DNA of 64,000 nucleotides from Paramacrobiotus metropolitanus (lineage: Eukaryota > Tardigrada > Eutardigrada > Parachela > Macrobiotidae), in contig NW_026570249.1 in the NCBI RefSeq assembly GCF_019649055.1, positions 620,001-684,000 of the forward strand. The letters run 5' to 3'. Below are positions 9,403 to 20,482 of the stretch, in pieces. Both the position numbers and the translations under genes were made by a program. Every line of letters begins with the position of its first letter. Position 1 is the stretch's first letter. Under the pieces are notes generated by a model that was given only the letters and a program-made list of their open reading frames with translations, searched no databases and was not told the DNA's origin.

Positions 9403-11237
9403 AGCGCGAACTGTGTCTAGCTATCAAGGACGCTAAACAGAAGTACTTTTCCGAAAATCGCAAAAATTCGGCATTGGTTTGGCGAGAGCTGAACAAGCTG
9501 TTGAACAGAAGTAAGCCGAATAATGACGTACCGTTCGATCTTGAGGAGTTAAATAACCATTTTGCTACCATGGGTGAACATGGTGCACAGCACCCGCCGG
9601 CTAGGGTACCTGAAGAAAACACCTCGGCATCATTTGAATTTGAATACGTAACTGCTGAAGTTGTTAACGACATTTTTGTTAAGATGCTCGGGAAAAAGAA
9701 GTGTGCAGGGCCTCATGGAGTACCGCATAAACTTCTACAACAAATTTTCCCGCTTTTGGTTGTGCCGACTGCTAACCTAATTAACCAGTGCTTTAAGAGA
9801 AACACGTTTCCGAAAATATTTAAAATGGCTGAGGTAGTTGCTTTACCAAAGTGCAACAACCCAACAGCCCCGAATGATTTGCGGCCCATTTCTCTGCTGT
9901 GTAACCTTTCGAAAGTTTTTGAAAAAGCCGCACGAAGCCAACTGGTTAAATTTCTTAAAGAACATAGTATTTTGTCTCCTAATCAATCGGGTTTTCGCAA
10001 CGGCCATTCGTGCGAAACGTTACTTTTAAAAGTAACGGAAGCATGGAAAACGGCCATTGACAAAAAAAAAGCAGTCGCGATTTTGTTTCTCGACTTAAAG
10101 GCGGCCTTTCCATCTGTCTGCCACGACACACTGTTGAAAAAGCTACGAAATATCGGAGTTAAATCATCGGCGCTGTCATGGTTTCACTCATATTTAGCCG
10201 GCAGAATGCAGCGAGTACGGGCCGGCAAACATTTTTCCCGTTGGGTGGAAGTGCGAACTGGGGTCCCTCAAGGGTCAATTTTCGGTCCGAACTTGTTTTC
10301 CATTTACATTAATGACTTTCTCCAAACCGACTTTGAAGGCGTGCAACTAGAAAGTTTTGCCGACGACACCATCTGCTATGTTATAGCGGATACGAAAGCG
10401 ATGGCTGCTAGCAAACTACAAAGTGCACTGCCGGCTATTACAGAGTGGTTCAACAGCAACCATCTCGTAATTAACGAAAAAAAGTCGAAGTTAATGTTTG
10501 TTAATTCTGCTCGCAGTAAAGAAACCGAAGTACCAACAATTGGTTTGAACGGTCATCAGCTTAAAGCAGAAACAGCTGTCAAGCATTTGGGAGTGATAAC
10601 TGACCAACACTTAAAATGGGCCGAACATTGTAATAAGGTCCGTAAAAGCGTTAGTCATGGAATTGCCCTCATTAATCGTGCAAAAGACGGTCTGTGTGAC
10701 TCTCAACGCATTGGGCTTTTTTACGCATTTGTCCAGTCTCACCTGGACTACTGTTCTACTGTGTGGAACGGAGCGTCTGCGTCCTTGCGGGAGAAGTTAG
10801 CTGTTGCACATCGGAATGCTGTTCGGACGATCGCAAATTACCCGAGAACGCCAGTATCAAAACTAATGGACTGATTCGGGATACTGCCGTTGTTCACCAG
10901 ATGGAAGCACCAGGAAGCCTGTTGGCTGTACAAGATCCGGCATCCTGTGACCTTCAACGTCCCCACGTACGTCGCGGAAATGATTGTATTCGATGAGCCG
11001 AAGAAGCCGTACAACTTGCGGCAGGACAGCCGCCCGACCATCAAAACTCAGGCGAGGACGAAAACTGGAGAAGCAACTCTCGCGTGGAGGCTGAATAAAC
11101 TGTTGGATAAAATATACTGTTCTGATAGTGATGTTCTTAATTTACGTTCTCTGTCGTGTTTTAAAGCCGCTCTGTTATCAGCCTGTTTTTCTAAATTCTT
11201 GGTTATTGGATGCTATATGCTCGACAATAACTCTTGA
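9399..11237 (+). pseudogene. LINE reverse transcriptase domain with internal stop
   Basis: The frame runs 491 codons to a TGA at 10872-10874, then resumes in the same frame to 11235-11237. RT motifs are clear: NQSGFRNGHSCETLL, the motif A segment FLDLKAAFPSV, GVPQGSIFGPNLF, and catalytic FADDTICYV. The part after the stop (FGILPLFTRWKHQEACWLYK) corresponds to the C-terminal region that is uninterrupted in the LINE fragment at 23 kb, so the TGA is a disabling mutation. It lacks RNase H. Confidence 0.8.
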
Positions 11238-11331
11238 TGTTCAGCCAGGTTTAAAATCCCATGCTAGACTGTCAACCTAGCCGGAAATGGGCTACCTGCT
11301 CTGATTGCAATTAAATTAAATTAAATTAAAT

Positions 11332-12233
11332 ACGCTGAAAGCTCAGCGTATACTTTGTCTACGCTGACCAATCAGCGCACTCGCTATGGCACTCGTGGAC
11401 CCCAGCCTACGAGCGATTCCATGCTTTGCGGCCTCAGCGCAGCTGTAGCTGCAGCATACGCAGCTGCAGCACGCCGCTCATTACGTTGATTTTTCATGAG
11501 CTCTGCAGGTATACTTCTTTCATATCACTACAGTGTCAGATATCTTCCAACATACGTTTATTCTTAGCATGTTGTATCATCTTGCATGCTCCGTATATGG
11601 TGCTAGCTACTTTATGTTCTGACGTTACACGTTAGTCATATTGATGTTCTAATATTATCTGCAAGCTAGCTATAAAGGCTGCTGCATCTGTGTATGAGAG
11701 ACCAATCTAGACTCATTAAACTTCAAATCTCCACATAGATGTAGCAACAGTAAAGTATTTGATAGCAGTACGGGCGCTACCAACAGTCGGTAAAAAGCTA
11801 AAGAAATCACTACTCGACAGCTGCTACAGTTCACGGTGCTGCAGCAAAAATCAAACATAAAAATTACTAATAACTTGCACGGTACTGGGTAAAGAATGAG
11901 ATCAGTAACCCCGTATAGGTAGCGTACGTAATTTACGTACGCAATTTAAAACACAACTTGCATCAGCTGCAGTGCATCTCTTGAGAGCTAATTTGGGTTT
12001 ATCTGTAAACAGGCAGTAGCGTGAATGAGTCTTTAGGTTTATATTCAGCCATTAACAACAATGTCAATGCCTTACGGCAGCTTTGGCGCTTGCCAGTTGC
12101 ACGGGATGAGTTTTTTTAGATGAGTTAAATTGCTAAAATGAGTTGGGCAGTCAGATCTTAAATTAGTCAAGATTCTGCAGCAATTGCACAGTCCGTCAAG
12201 GCTACTGTGGAAGTCTCTTCAGGTATGCCAGGT
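11332..12233. other. Unassigned sequence between LINE and tandem array
   Basis: I see no gene. There are short inverted phrases (GCTCAGCGTA ... TACGCTGA near 11335-11375) and purine/pyrimidine-biased AT-rich DNA. No open frame has recognisable content. Confidence 0.4.
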
Positions 12234-12600
12234 ATGATTTTTCCATATTCGCAGCATCCACACAGTTCTTCAAGGTGGCTGCTGAGGTCACTGTAAAATG
12301 TAGATATGCCGGTTTTGATTTTCCCATATTCGCAGCATTCGTAGCGTTCGCCAAGGGTGCTTTGAAAGTCAACCAAAGTAAGCATATCTAAAGACATGCA
12401 AGGTCCAGTTTCCCATATTCGCAGCATTCGCAGCGTTCGCCAAAGGTACTTTAAAGGGCAGCTTAAGTAAGCCTAGCCAAAGACATACCGGTTCTGATTT
12501 TCCCATATTCGCAGGATTCGCAGCGTTCGCCAAGGGTGCTTTAAAGGTCAACGAAAGTAAGCTTAACCAAAGGCTTGCCGGTTTTGGTTTTCCGTATTCG
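12234..12600 (-). repeat. ~90-bp tandem array near the 3' end of the R2-like LINE
   Basis: Four full units and a partial one, each beginning near TTTTCCCATATTCGCAGCAT and continuing with CGCAGCGTTCGCCAAGGGTG, start near 12238, 12325, 12411, 12498 and 12588. The last three full units are the most alike. The array lies just beyond the 3' end of the R2-like coding region on the minus strand, so it is probably that element's 3' untranslated region. Confidence 0.7.
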
Positions 12601-12713
12601 CATGTACTCGAGACTTTATGTACTCGTAGATACGAGTATAATCAGAATCTAATGCTATATACTTTTATTAGCACAAGCCAGTTAGAATACATGGAATGGC
12701 AACAAAAACAGAA

Positions 12714-14612
12714 TTACAACAGCAAAATTTCTTCTAATTTATCCGCTCCTTCCATCGTCCCCAGCACGGAGGCCGCGTTGCCTCGTTGTATTTCAATCGA
12801 CAGACGCTGACGTAAGAATTCGTGTGAGCGAGGTTCCCCGGTGTGTTGCTGTAGCCGCTTGCCAATTTCCTTTATTAAGGCCATTGCCGATTTTCCCCAC
12901 GGCCCGAGCGTTTCAAAGGCTAGTGCAGCAAAAATGTATCTGCCTTCAAGATACGCATAGAGTTTGGTTTTCCTATCTTCGGCTTGGGCAGCGGCAGATC
13001 CGGCAGCTGAAGAAGTGGACTTGATATGGGATGGGGCGACAGTGTCGACGCAGGTGACGTCCCATGCCAGGCACATACCACGCTTCCAGGCAAAGGTGGT
13101 ACAGCCGTCCGGGAGACGATCGGACGTATGGGACGTGCCACGTGGTTCGAGTTTTGCTGGAATGCCCGCCGAAACCAATGATCGGCACACAATGCTGTTC
13201 AGACCACCGTGGCGTGCATGTCTCCCGGCCGAAAACGAGCATGACAGTCCATGGTGGCCGTACACATCGACAGGCTTGCGGCATTTGGCACACGCGTGTG
13301 CTTCACAAATGACTGCGCCCAGCCTGAGTCCAACTGATATCTTGAGGGTGTCGTCATCTAGGAGATTGCCGATATGCGCTGACGGCAACGCATTTAGCCA
13401 GATACCTGCTTCCGGTTTCGACTGAGCAAGCAGGCGGGCTCTGTTGGTTTCATCGTCCCGGAAGATTTCCAGCAGTGTCGACAGCGAAATGTTGCAGAGC
13501 GGTACATCCCATGCGCGCTGTGACTTCAGGAAGTTTGATTCCGGGAGTTCTGTCTGACCGCTTTTCGCTTTCCACAATTCCTCTGCATTTGTGGCGTCCA
13601 CGGTCGCGTGATCGGGAAGCAGTAGCGACACGAGTCCGGAAGCGGAATGAATCGAAGCCAAATAGGCTGGGAGAGCTAATTCTTCCGTCCGACGAATGCC
13701 GATACCACCTCTGCTCACGGGAAGAGTCGCCTGCCGCCAACAAGGATAATCGTTTGTGTTGGTGCGAACATTGCACAATGTCTGAAAACACTCCCGCATC
13801 ACTTCGTCCACCTGATAGAGTTGTTGTGGTTGCTTCCACGCTGTACAACACCGTAACATATAAACAACTTTCGGGGCGCCAAGACAGTTTTTCAAAAGGA
13901 AAAGCGCCTGATGGCATGGCAGAAGCTGTAGTCGTTCGCAAGCCGCTTTTAACGTTATCGCTTTTTCTGTGATTGCTGGGCCGATGGCGTCTTCCGATAC
14001 GGGGGCACCCAGCAGAGAAAAAGTCTCACTTGATAGTATTCGCAATCTGGGATAACGATCCACGAAAAACGCTAAAACGTCGTTCTGCTCTTCTTGTGTT
14101 CCGCCGCACACAAAAATTTCACATTTTGCTTCATTCACATGCAGACCGATGGCGCGCGCACGTTCTATGATTTGATCGAAAGCCTGTGCGACTGTCGCCG
14201 GCTTACCGCCCATGGTTCCGTCATCCAAAAACCATGCGTTTAGCCCTGCCTTGAGCTCTGCTATAACTGGATGCAGTGCGAGGCAAAACAGCAAGGGACC
14301 GAGTGGATCTCCTTGCTGGACTCCTGATTTCGAGGACAGAAGAAAATCCTCCAGAAAAAGCGACGAGTGGTTACCATAAGCTGACTGGAGGAATTTGCTG
14401 TACTCAGGAAGGTGTTGCATCCCAGCGTTCAGTATAGCTTCTCTAGATAAGGTATTGAAGGCGTTTCTGAAGTCAACCTTCAATATTACCGTCGGCTCGT
14501 TAGATGCTGACTCCATGAAAATTCTGGCGGCATGGACTATAGCTTCCGCTCCGCCACGGACGTTAAAGCCCAGTTGCTGAGGCGATAGAACGGCTGTAAC
14601 ACGGTCAGCCAC
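12714..14612 (-). pseudogene. R2-like RT and restriction-like endonuclease
   Basis: 632 codons. The RT part shows motif A LKVDFRNAFNTL, motif B SGVQQGDPLGPLLF and motif C AWFLDDGTMGG. A thumb/linker region follows. The C-terminal third has CAKCRKPVDVYGHHGLSC, the zinc knuckle placed before the endonuclease, and then RLPDG ... AWDVT, the PD-D core of the restriction-like nuclease. In the family this nuclease nicks target DNA for target-primed reverse transcription. The frame lacks the first RT motifs: it begins within a segment read as LRRLTAKIVCTRVADRV, close to what is normally RT motif 1, so the protein is not complete. Confidence 0.75.
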
Positions 14613-14650
14613 CCTAGTGCAGACAATTTTCGCTGTTAGTCTGCGCAGCG

Positions 14651-15262
14651 TCAGTCCCTGTAATACTTCAGTCTTAACTCCTGTAATACTTCAGGGGAGG
14701 CAGGAGCAATGGCATCCGTGGACAGGATGAGACGCATGGCTCCAGAGATGCAGCCGTCATCAATCTTCTGCCCAACTCGGCGAGCTAGGTCTTCACCGTC
14801 AGACCGTTTCTTCGGTGCACCAGGGGCTGGGGTGGGGGGGAGTTCGGCGTCCTGGTCGTATAACTCCAGGTTTCGCTTTACCACAGCCACCAGCGACTCG
14901 CTTCGCTCAGACTTTGCCTTCGGTGGGACTCGCAGCGTGGATGGGGCGAAGGAGAGGAGCTTTCGCCAGGAAGATTTGTCGTTCTTAGTGGCGACCCGCT
15001 GGAGAACCTTTTGGAGCGACGTTCTAGCGGCAGGCCGTGCACCGTGTGGTATACGCCGCATAACACGTTCTCTCGACGGCTTGAAAGGCTTGTCCGTCGG
15101 GGGTGGTGTCGGTGCGGCTCCTGCGGCGTTACTGGAGGGTGCAGTAAGAACGGGAGGGCCAGAAGGACGGGACTTGCAGGCCTTCATGTGGTTCTTGATT
15201 CCGGCTCCTTTCGAAAAGAAAACTTGACAGTGGGGGCATGGCTGATCGCGTGGTAGCACCAT
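14651..15262 (-). pseudogene. R2-like N-terminal zinc-finger segment
   Basis: 203 codons with an N-terminal CPHCQVFFSKGAGIKNHMKAC zinc finger (Cys-x2-Cys, His, Cys), of the kind that binds target DNA in R2 elements. A Pro/Ala/Ser-rich spacer and a basic region follow. It ends in SPEVLQELRLKYYRD and a stop. The 15-base word CCTGTAATACTTCAG (plus-strand reading) occurs twice around this junction, 22 bp apart, a likely deletion scar. The downstream frame belongs to the RT part of the same element. Confidence 0.65.
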
Positions 15263-16053
15263 TATTAAATTCCAAATGGGGAGCGACTAACCTGATGAGT
15301 TACGAAGGATGCGGGATGCCAAGAGGATCAGGCCCGCCGGACCCGTAAGGTGGTGTGATCCCGTTACGAGGCGATCAACACCACGGTTAGATCCTCCCAA
15401 CCACCCTTGCAACCAAGAGGGAACAGTCCCCGATTTGGTGCGCAGGGAAATTTCGCGCTTTCAAAAGCCATCCGTTCGTCCAGTAATAAAAATAATAACG
15501 TCCAGTAATTTTTTCCTTCGTTCATATACATGGTAAATTAGAACGGTAACGTTATAGTATAGTAGTGACTTTGCCCTGGCAATGTATACGTCCTTTATTC
15601 TGAAAACCTTTATCGTAAACTAATTATCTAATGCTTAATTTATTTAAACAATTGCCCTGTACCATGATAGCCATTAACTGCTTAATTAATTACGGTAAAC
15701 ATTTTACTGCGGAAACAATGGTTTTCTGCGGGATGTACCACTTAACATGCGGTTTATAATTTCTCGATTTTCTTTACTGAACGCGTCTGCAAGTTAAGGT
15801 GCGCGTAAATCAGCTATTGTCTGTTTAGGACGTACTACTGCAGTAGTGTTCGGAATTACTTTCTTAACTATTGCGGGTCTATTAATTTTATTGCTATTAT
15901 TATCATTATCAGAATGCTCAGTACTGTACTTACTGTCGGTATCTGACTACTGATTGTCATTAACAGCATTATTGCTATCAGACGTAGCTACAGCACTATT
16001 GCGCTGCTTGCCAGCAGATTGTTGACCACTATTGCTCACGTCGTTATTACCTG
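15263..16053. other. R2-like 5' flank and AT-rich gap
   Basis: 15263-15480 is GC-rich and could be the 5' leader of the R2-like element (minus strand). 15490-16053 is AT-rich with no coding content apart from the downstream end of gypsy element B. No LTR could be delimited. Confidence 0.4.
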
Positions 16054-16560
16054 CTAATTTGTTAATATCAGCTGGCAAAGATTCTGCTTTTTGAGTACCG
16101 TGGTAGGTGCTGACTGTTTATTGCGTTTAATTTTAACTTTCAATGACTTGTTTTCTGCTGATGTACGAAGTACATCCGTAGTGCTATAATTGCTTTTATC
16201 TGTGTCAGTATTGCTGTAATTAAACATTTCCGATGGCTTGAAAACAGTCTTTTCGCCAGATTGTTTGTCACGATAAGGTTTCATGCGCTGGTATGCTACT
16301 TCCTGGATATTGCTTAAATCAGATAGTAACTTTACTATCGCTGTATTTGGACGTGGTATGTCATGCATAACAAACGGTGTATCATAACGGCTACGTAATG
16401 ATTTATTTTCATCTTTAGACTGCTCTGCTTTTCGTAACAGTATGTAATCGCCGACGTGAAAATCGCCATCGACTTTCTTACGATTGTACTGCTCTGCTAA
16501 TGCTTCGTAACCTTGCTTTATATAAATACGGGCAGTTTCATGCGCCCGATTAATTTCCAC
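16054..16560 (-). pseudogene. Gypsy B integrase C-terminal segment
   Basis: 168 codons. The first part (YEALAEQYNRKKVDGDFHVGDYILLRK read in pieces) matches the GD-x-V/I-L linker and beta-barrel at the end of gypsy integrases. It is followed by a basic Ser/Thr/Lys-rich tail. It is separated from the integrase core by a frameshift near 16600. Confidence 0.6.
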
Positions 16561-16614
16561 TTTAAACGATATAAATAATCTTTCACAGAGTCATAATCTT
16601 CAGGAAGATTAGTC

Positions 16615-17430
16615 TTAGTAATGTATCAATGGGCAACGTTTGCTACCTACCATAAAGCATGTAAAACGGCGAATGCTTCGTAGTTTTATGTACTGTCCGA
16701 TTATTGCCGCAACAACGAAAGGAAGAAAATCATCCCAGCGACCCTGGGTGCCTTTCTGGGCATACATGGATAAGCTACCTGCAATCCACTGCATCTGTCT
16801 CTCTACTAAACCTCGACCAATGCCTTGATATGCGGTACCGAAATGATGCTTTATTTTCGTTAATTTTGCTACTGCTTCGATGATTTCATTCATAAAATGC
16901 GAACCTCTGTCAGAGTTAAGAACTTGCGGTGCACCGTACGGTAAAATAACGTCGTAAAAGAGAAACTGTGCTACTGTTATCGCTTTCTCATCGGGTACTG
17001 CTTTTGCTATTACAAATTTAGTAACCTCATCTATTGCTACAATATTGCATTTATTTTTGCTCTTCGACTGTTTTAACGGTCCTTTAATATCGATTTCCAT
17101 GCGATAAAACGGCTCTCCAACAGTAACATGCAAAAGTTTACCTGGTTGCGGCTTACGTTGCGATTTTCGCAACTGGCAATCCAGACAACTGCTTACATAT
17201 TTATCGATGTCACCGACCATATTGTCTCAGTAAAAGCGAGCGTTTATCTGATTGTACGTCCTTTGTATGCCTAGATGGCCAGATGCCGGCAAGACATGAT
17301 TATTGCGGATGTAATCATTTACCATGTGTTTCGGTACAACGAACTTTCGTACGTATTTATCATTTGCTACTGCAATGCGATACAGAACTCCATTCCACAA
17401 CTGATAATGGTGCGCTTTTGCAACTATTGC
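16615..17430 (-). pseudogene. Gypsy B integrase with stop in zinc-finger region
   Basis: From about 17430 the minus strand reads an HHCC zinc-finger region (GHLGIQRTYNQ) and then hits TGA where a Trp codon is expected (RFY-stop-DN). It then runs on from 17220: SSCLDCQLRKSQ closes the HHCC motif. Core residues are visible: Asp in MEIDIKGPL, Asp in LNSDRGSHF, and Glu in GRGLVERQM. Integrase inserts retroelement cDNA into the host genome. The frame then degrades after FLPFVVAA. Confidence 0.75.
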
Positions 17431-18591
17431 TCCTGATTTCTGTTTTCTTTTATTGGATTAATTTCTTTTACAATATGTAATTTTATCAGTGCTTTGTCAA
17501 TGGCAGCCTGGAATGTGGCTGGTCCATTCCATACACCGAACGGCATGCGGGTGAATTCCCACAAGCCGTTCTGCGTTACAAATGCTGCTTTTTCAATGCT
17601 GTCTTCGGCCACTGGTATCTGCCAAAATCCCGACTGGCACTCAAATATAAAATATATGCTGTATCCTGCTACATTGCTTAGTACCTCATCCGGATTAGGA
17701 AGAGGATAATTGTTCCTTTTAGTGACATTATTCAGTTTAATATAATTCACGCAGAAGCGCGTACCAATGCTGCCGTCTGCGTTACGCTTACTCGCAAGCA
17801 CAACAGAAAAACTCCAGTCACTACTGCTTGGTCGGATAATTCCCATTAACAGCATATCATTAACATGTTGCTGTATAAGTTGACGACCTCGCCAACTCGT
17901 ACGATGAGGCTGGCTTTTTATCGAACGGGCATCGCCCGTATCGATGTAATGCTTTACCGACGTACCCACGGTATTAAACATGCGGCTTTTGGTAGGAAAA
18001 ACGTTTCGGTATTGTAAAAATAATTCCTTCCATTCTTTGCGTTCATCGGGCATCAAGCCCTCATAGAAATTCATTTGCGATATTGCCTCTTTAATTTCTT
18101 GTACCTTTTTAGGCGTACGCTCTTTAATGCTAGTTGCCAATACCAACGGACCATCGACCTCTTGTCTCGTCGTCTCCATAATGCCGATTAAAGGGCCTTT
18201 TTTAATGATGCGCTTCTGATTACTGAAATTAGCGATCTGTACATCGAATGCTCTATTCTCCGGTTTTACTAGTCCTTCCATCGGTACTAGTCTTGCTTTA
18301 GAATATAATGCTGGATTAGCTGAGAACATGAATAATTCAGTTTTAAACTCTTGCCCGTTTTTCGGCTTAGCAAAAACAGATGTCCAGGTTGCTTCTTTAG
18401 CGGGTAATGAACGAATCTGACGCATAGACGTTTACTGCTCTAATGCGAAGTTTTCCTTTTATTTCTAGTTCCTCTATTGCTGTAATATTATTAATAAATG
18501 CTTCAGTATCTGCACCATTGTTATCCACTGCTACCATAACATTATCATTAGTACTCGCACATATCTCTGGTTTGTTTACTACTGCTGACAT
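17424..18591 (-). pseudogene. Gypsy B linker and partial reverse transcriptase
   Basis: Two overlapping frames. 18591-18397 ends in RAVNVYASDSFITR, resembling the protease-end/linker region. 18425-17424 encodes the linker, then RT from HRTSWRGRQLIQQHV through GTRFCVNYIKLN, NYPLPNPDEV, CQSGFWQIPV and MPFGVWNGPATF. It breaks off before the YxDD motif, reading INPIKENRNQEQ out of an unrelated or shifted context. The 5' half would not be catalytically active. Confidence 0.75.
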
Positions 18592-18604
18592 TATTGTGAT
18601 TAAT

Positions 18605-18850
18605 TGCTTAGTTATTAAGCAGGTTGCGGTATCAACGAAGGGGTACGATTGACGATAGAATTAACGACGGGATACACGGCAGCACTCGTCGTTGTTAACG
18701 AAACGAAGGGGGTATCGTTTCGTTAATAACGAAGAGTAGAACCAGTAATAAACGACTGGCCTCACATAGACCACTGAGCACGAACGCTGCGTAGACAGGA
18801 CAGTCTGCCCAGTGACTTTCTGCCTGGGCATTCAGTCCTGAGTTGCCCAC
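18605..18850 (+). repeat. Dispersed repeat, copy 1, with 18-bp-arm hairpin
   Basis: About 240 bp shared with 43597-43840, beginning AGCAGGTTGCGGTATCAACG and ending near CTGCCTGGGCA. An internal hairpin has arms 18688-18706 and 18715-18732 around AGGGGGTA. Near 19366-19388 the phrase AACGCAACCTACT appears in inverse orientation, so a larger element with AG(C/T)AGGTTGCG ends may span 18615-19388. Confidence 0.7.
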
Positions 18851-20482
18851 TCGACTCGAATTTTCAGAAATTGCAACCTTCGACCGTTGCACTGCTGCTG
18901 CTGCTGATTTCTTTGCCAGCTCAAATCAAAATGATTTTCTCAAATGATGCGTTAAATTTATTGACAAATTATAATACATTTCTAAATTATTATTATTAGA
19001 GCTTACCCAATGGCTAGTGCAATGTAAGAAATCCAGCGTCTTACAGCAACAGTAAACGGCGCGCACGTATTCCAGAATGGAAGGAATGCTGTGCTGTTTC
19101 ATTACGTGAAAATTTTAATTCCATTTCTGCTTGTTATTCTATCCCGCCAAAAAAGCTTTTGATTTTCTACGCTGCAATACAAAATTTTTTATATTTGTAA
19201 GCACTAAAGAAATTTGGAAAAGAATGTTTGGAAAAAAAATTTGTACCGTTAATTTGTAGGAGTTAATTGTTCAGTCCAAAACGCAACCTCTTTTTCGCTT
19301 TTACGAAGGCTTGAATTAACATCGTTAAAATCGTCGTTAATTTTGCCGTTAATCGAAGCGCCGTGCTAAACGCAACCTACTTATTATCTGTACTCGTACA
19401 CTGCTCTTTATTTGCATCGATTAGCTTTATAAACAATAGTTACGTTAACTTCTTTCTTTGCCCGATTTTTCTTTGTAATCGGTCATTTGTACGGCTGCAA
19501 AATTAAGCTTATCCAGCGGCAGTGCGCCCTTTTTACGCTTTGCTTTAAAAATAATTCTGCATGATTTTACAGCAGATGCTGGGCTACTGCGGTCATAGAC
19601 TTGCTTTATGATTAACTTGCTTTTTGATTATCATTTTAGGGCGCACTGATCTTACTTGCGGGGGTGCTAAAAAATTTGGCTCGGCATAAAATGCTTTAAA
19701 TAACTTCTTTCTGAACACCAAACCTAGTTGTCGCCAAAATTGCTTTAGAGAAATTTCAAGTAATTCAGGCACTCCAATATGAAATGCTTTTAACGATGAT
19801 TTTAGTTCTCGGCGCCGTTGTGCCGTATGTTAATGCAGATCGGTAAACAGTTCATCGTGCTCCCTGCTGAGACGATTAAACTCTTTAACTTCATATTGAA
19901 AGTAGCCATGCTCTGCTACCATGATAGCCATACCACGGGGCAGGCTAGGAAGAAGAACGATTTTCTATGAAAATCTACGGGAGAAACACCGCTCAACTTC
20001 CGTAACGCTTTTATTAGTGAAAATCGATAATACCACAGTCTACTATAATAGTCCACCTACTCCTGTCTGCCGCTGTATCTGAAACTTGTACATGTTAAGG
20101 GACAAAAATCTCATTAAAAGTGACCGCGCTAAATGGGGTTGAGGCTGCGTGAAAATCCAGCCGTTCCTTTTGCACAGGCGAACACCTTCTCTTGCGTCTG
20201 ACAACAGACAGGCTGGTCTGATTTGTGTCTTCTAGTGCAATAACTTGCAGTAGGGAGATACAGCAAGGGGACACACATGCGCTTACCGCATAGGTGTGCA
20301 GGACGCATCGTTGTTCCATGCGAATGTGACTGATATCCCGCAAAGTAAACACAACCCCATTTACGCGCACCAGCTTGTTTACATAAGGAATCAAGTTGTT
20401 CAGTTTCCTTCGAAGAGTAATCTCATTGTAAGCCTATATATCCTTTCACTATGATAATACTATAAAAATAACAATTCAAATG
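18851..20482. other. AT-rich stretch without genes
   Basis: No coding sequence is recognised. CAACCT motifs in inverse orientation at about 19287 and 19380, next to TTAACGACGA words, echo the start of the repeat at 18605. The rest is AT-rich spacer with decayed repeat character. Confidence 0.4.

Larger units (their letters stand above)
8341..11331 (+). mobile_element. Jockey/CR1-like non-LTR retrotransposon, disabled
   Basis: A near full-length LINE: APE-type endonuclease, then reverse transcriptase, then a 3' end made of reiterated TTAAA at 11309-11331. Order, motifs and simple-repeat tail fit the jockey/CR1/L2 group. No separate gag-like first frame was found upstream. One frameshift (about 9350) and one in-frame stop (10872-10874) disable this copy. 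The upstream boundary is not defined. Confidence 0.8.
12660..15262 (-). mobile_element. R2-like non-LTR retrotransposon (REL endonuclease), internally deleted
   Basis: Minus-strand element with an N-terminal C2HC zinc finger, a reverse transcriptase, then a CCHC knuckle and PD-(D/E)XK-type endonuclease at the C-terminus. This is the single-frame layout of R2-group LINEs. The segment joining the N-terminal part to RT is missing and the frame shifts at the junction (about 14650). The sequence at 15263-15480 upstream may be its 5' leader. No 28S rDNA is seen at either side. Confidence 0.75.
16054..18591 (-). mobile_element. Ty3/gypsy element B, decayed
   Basis: A minus-strand gypsy pol remnant. 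The N-terminal linker and half of the RT (18425-17424) are followed directly by integrase (about 17430-16615) and an integrase C-terminal/tail segment (16560-16054). The RT catalytic YxDD box and all of RNase H are missing. Segments lie in three frames, with a premature stop in the integrase zinc-finger region. The RT is a relative of element A: both read TRFC(I/V)NYIKLN, NNYPLPNPDE and CQSGFWQIP. Base composition differs strongly (B is AT-rich; A is rich in CCGAC), so they are distinct lineages. Confidence 0.8.

Noticed and set aside
12824-13425. Plus-strand open frames across the R2-like RT
   Set aside because: Antisense shadows of the minus-strand coding sequence, with no recognisable domains.
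15288-15315. CTGATGAG ... GAA, resembling a hammerhead ribozyme core on the plus strand
   Set aside because: Stem II would be at most one or two pairs, the base after GAA is G instead of A, and no flanking stems close it. It is also antisense to the R2-like element.
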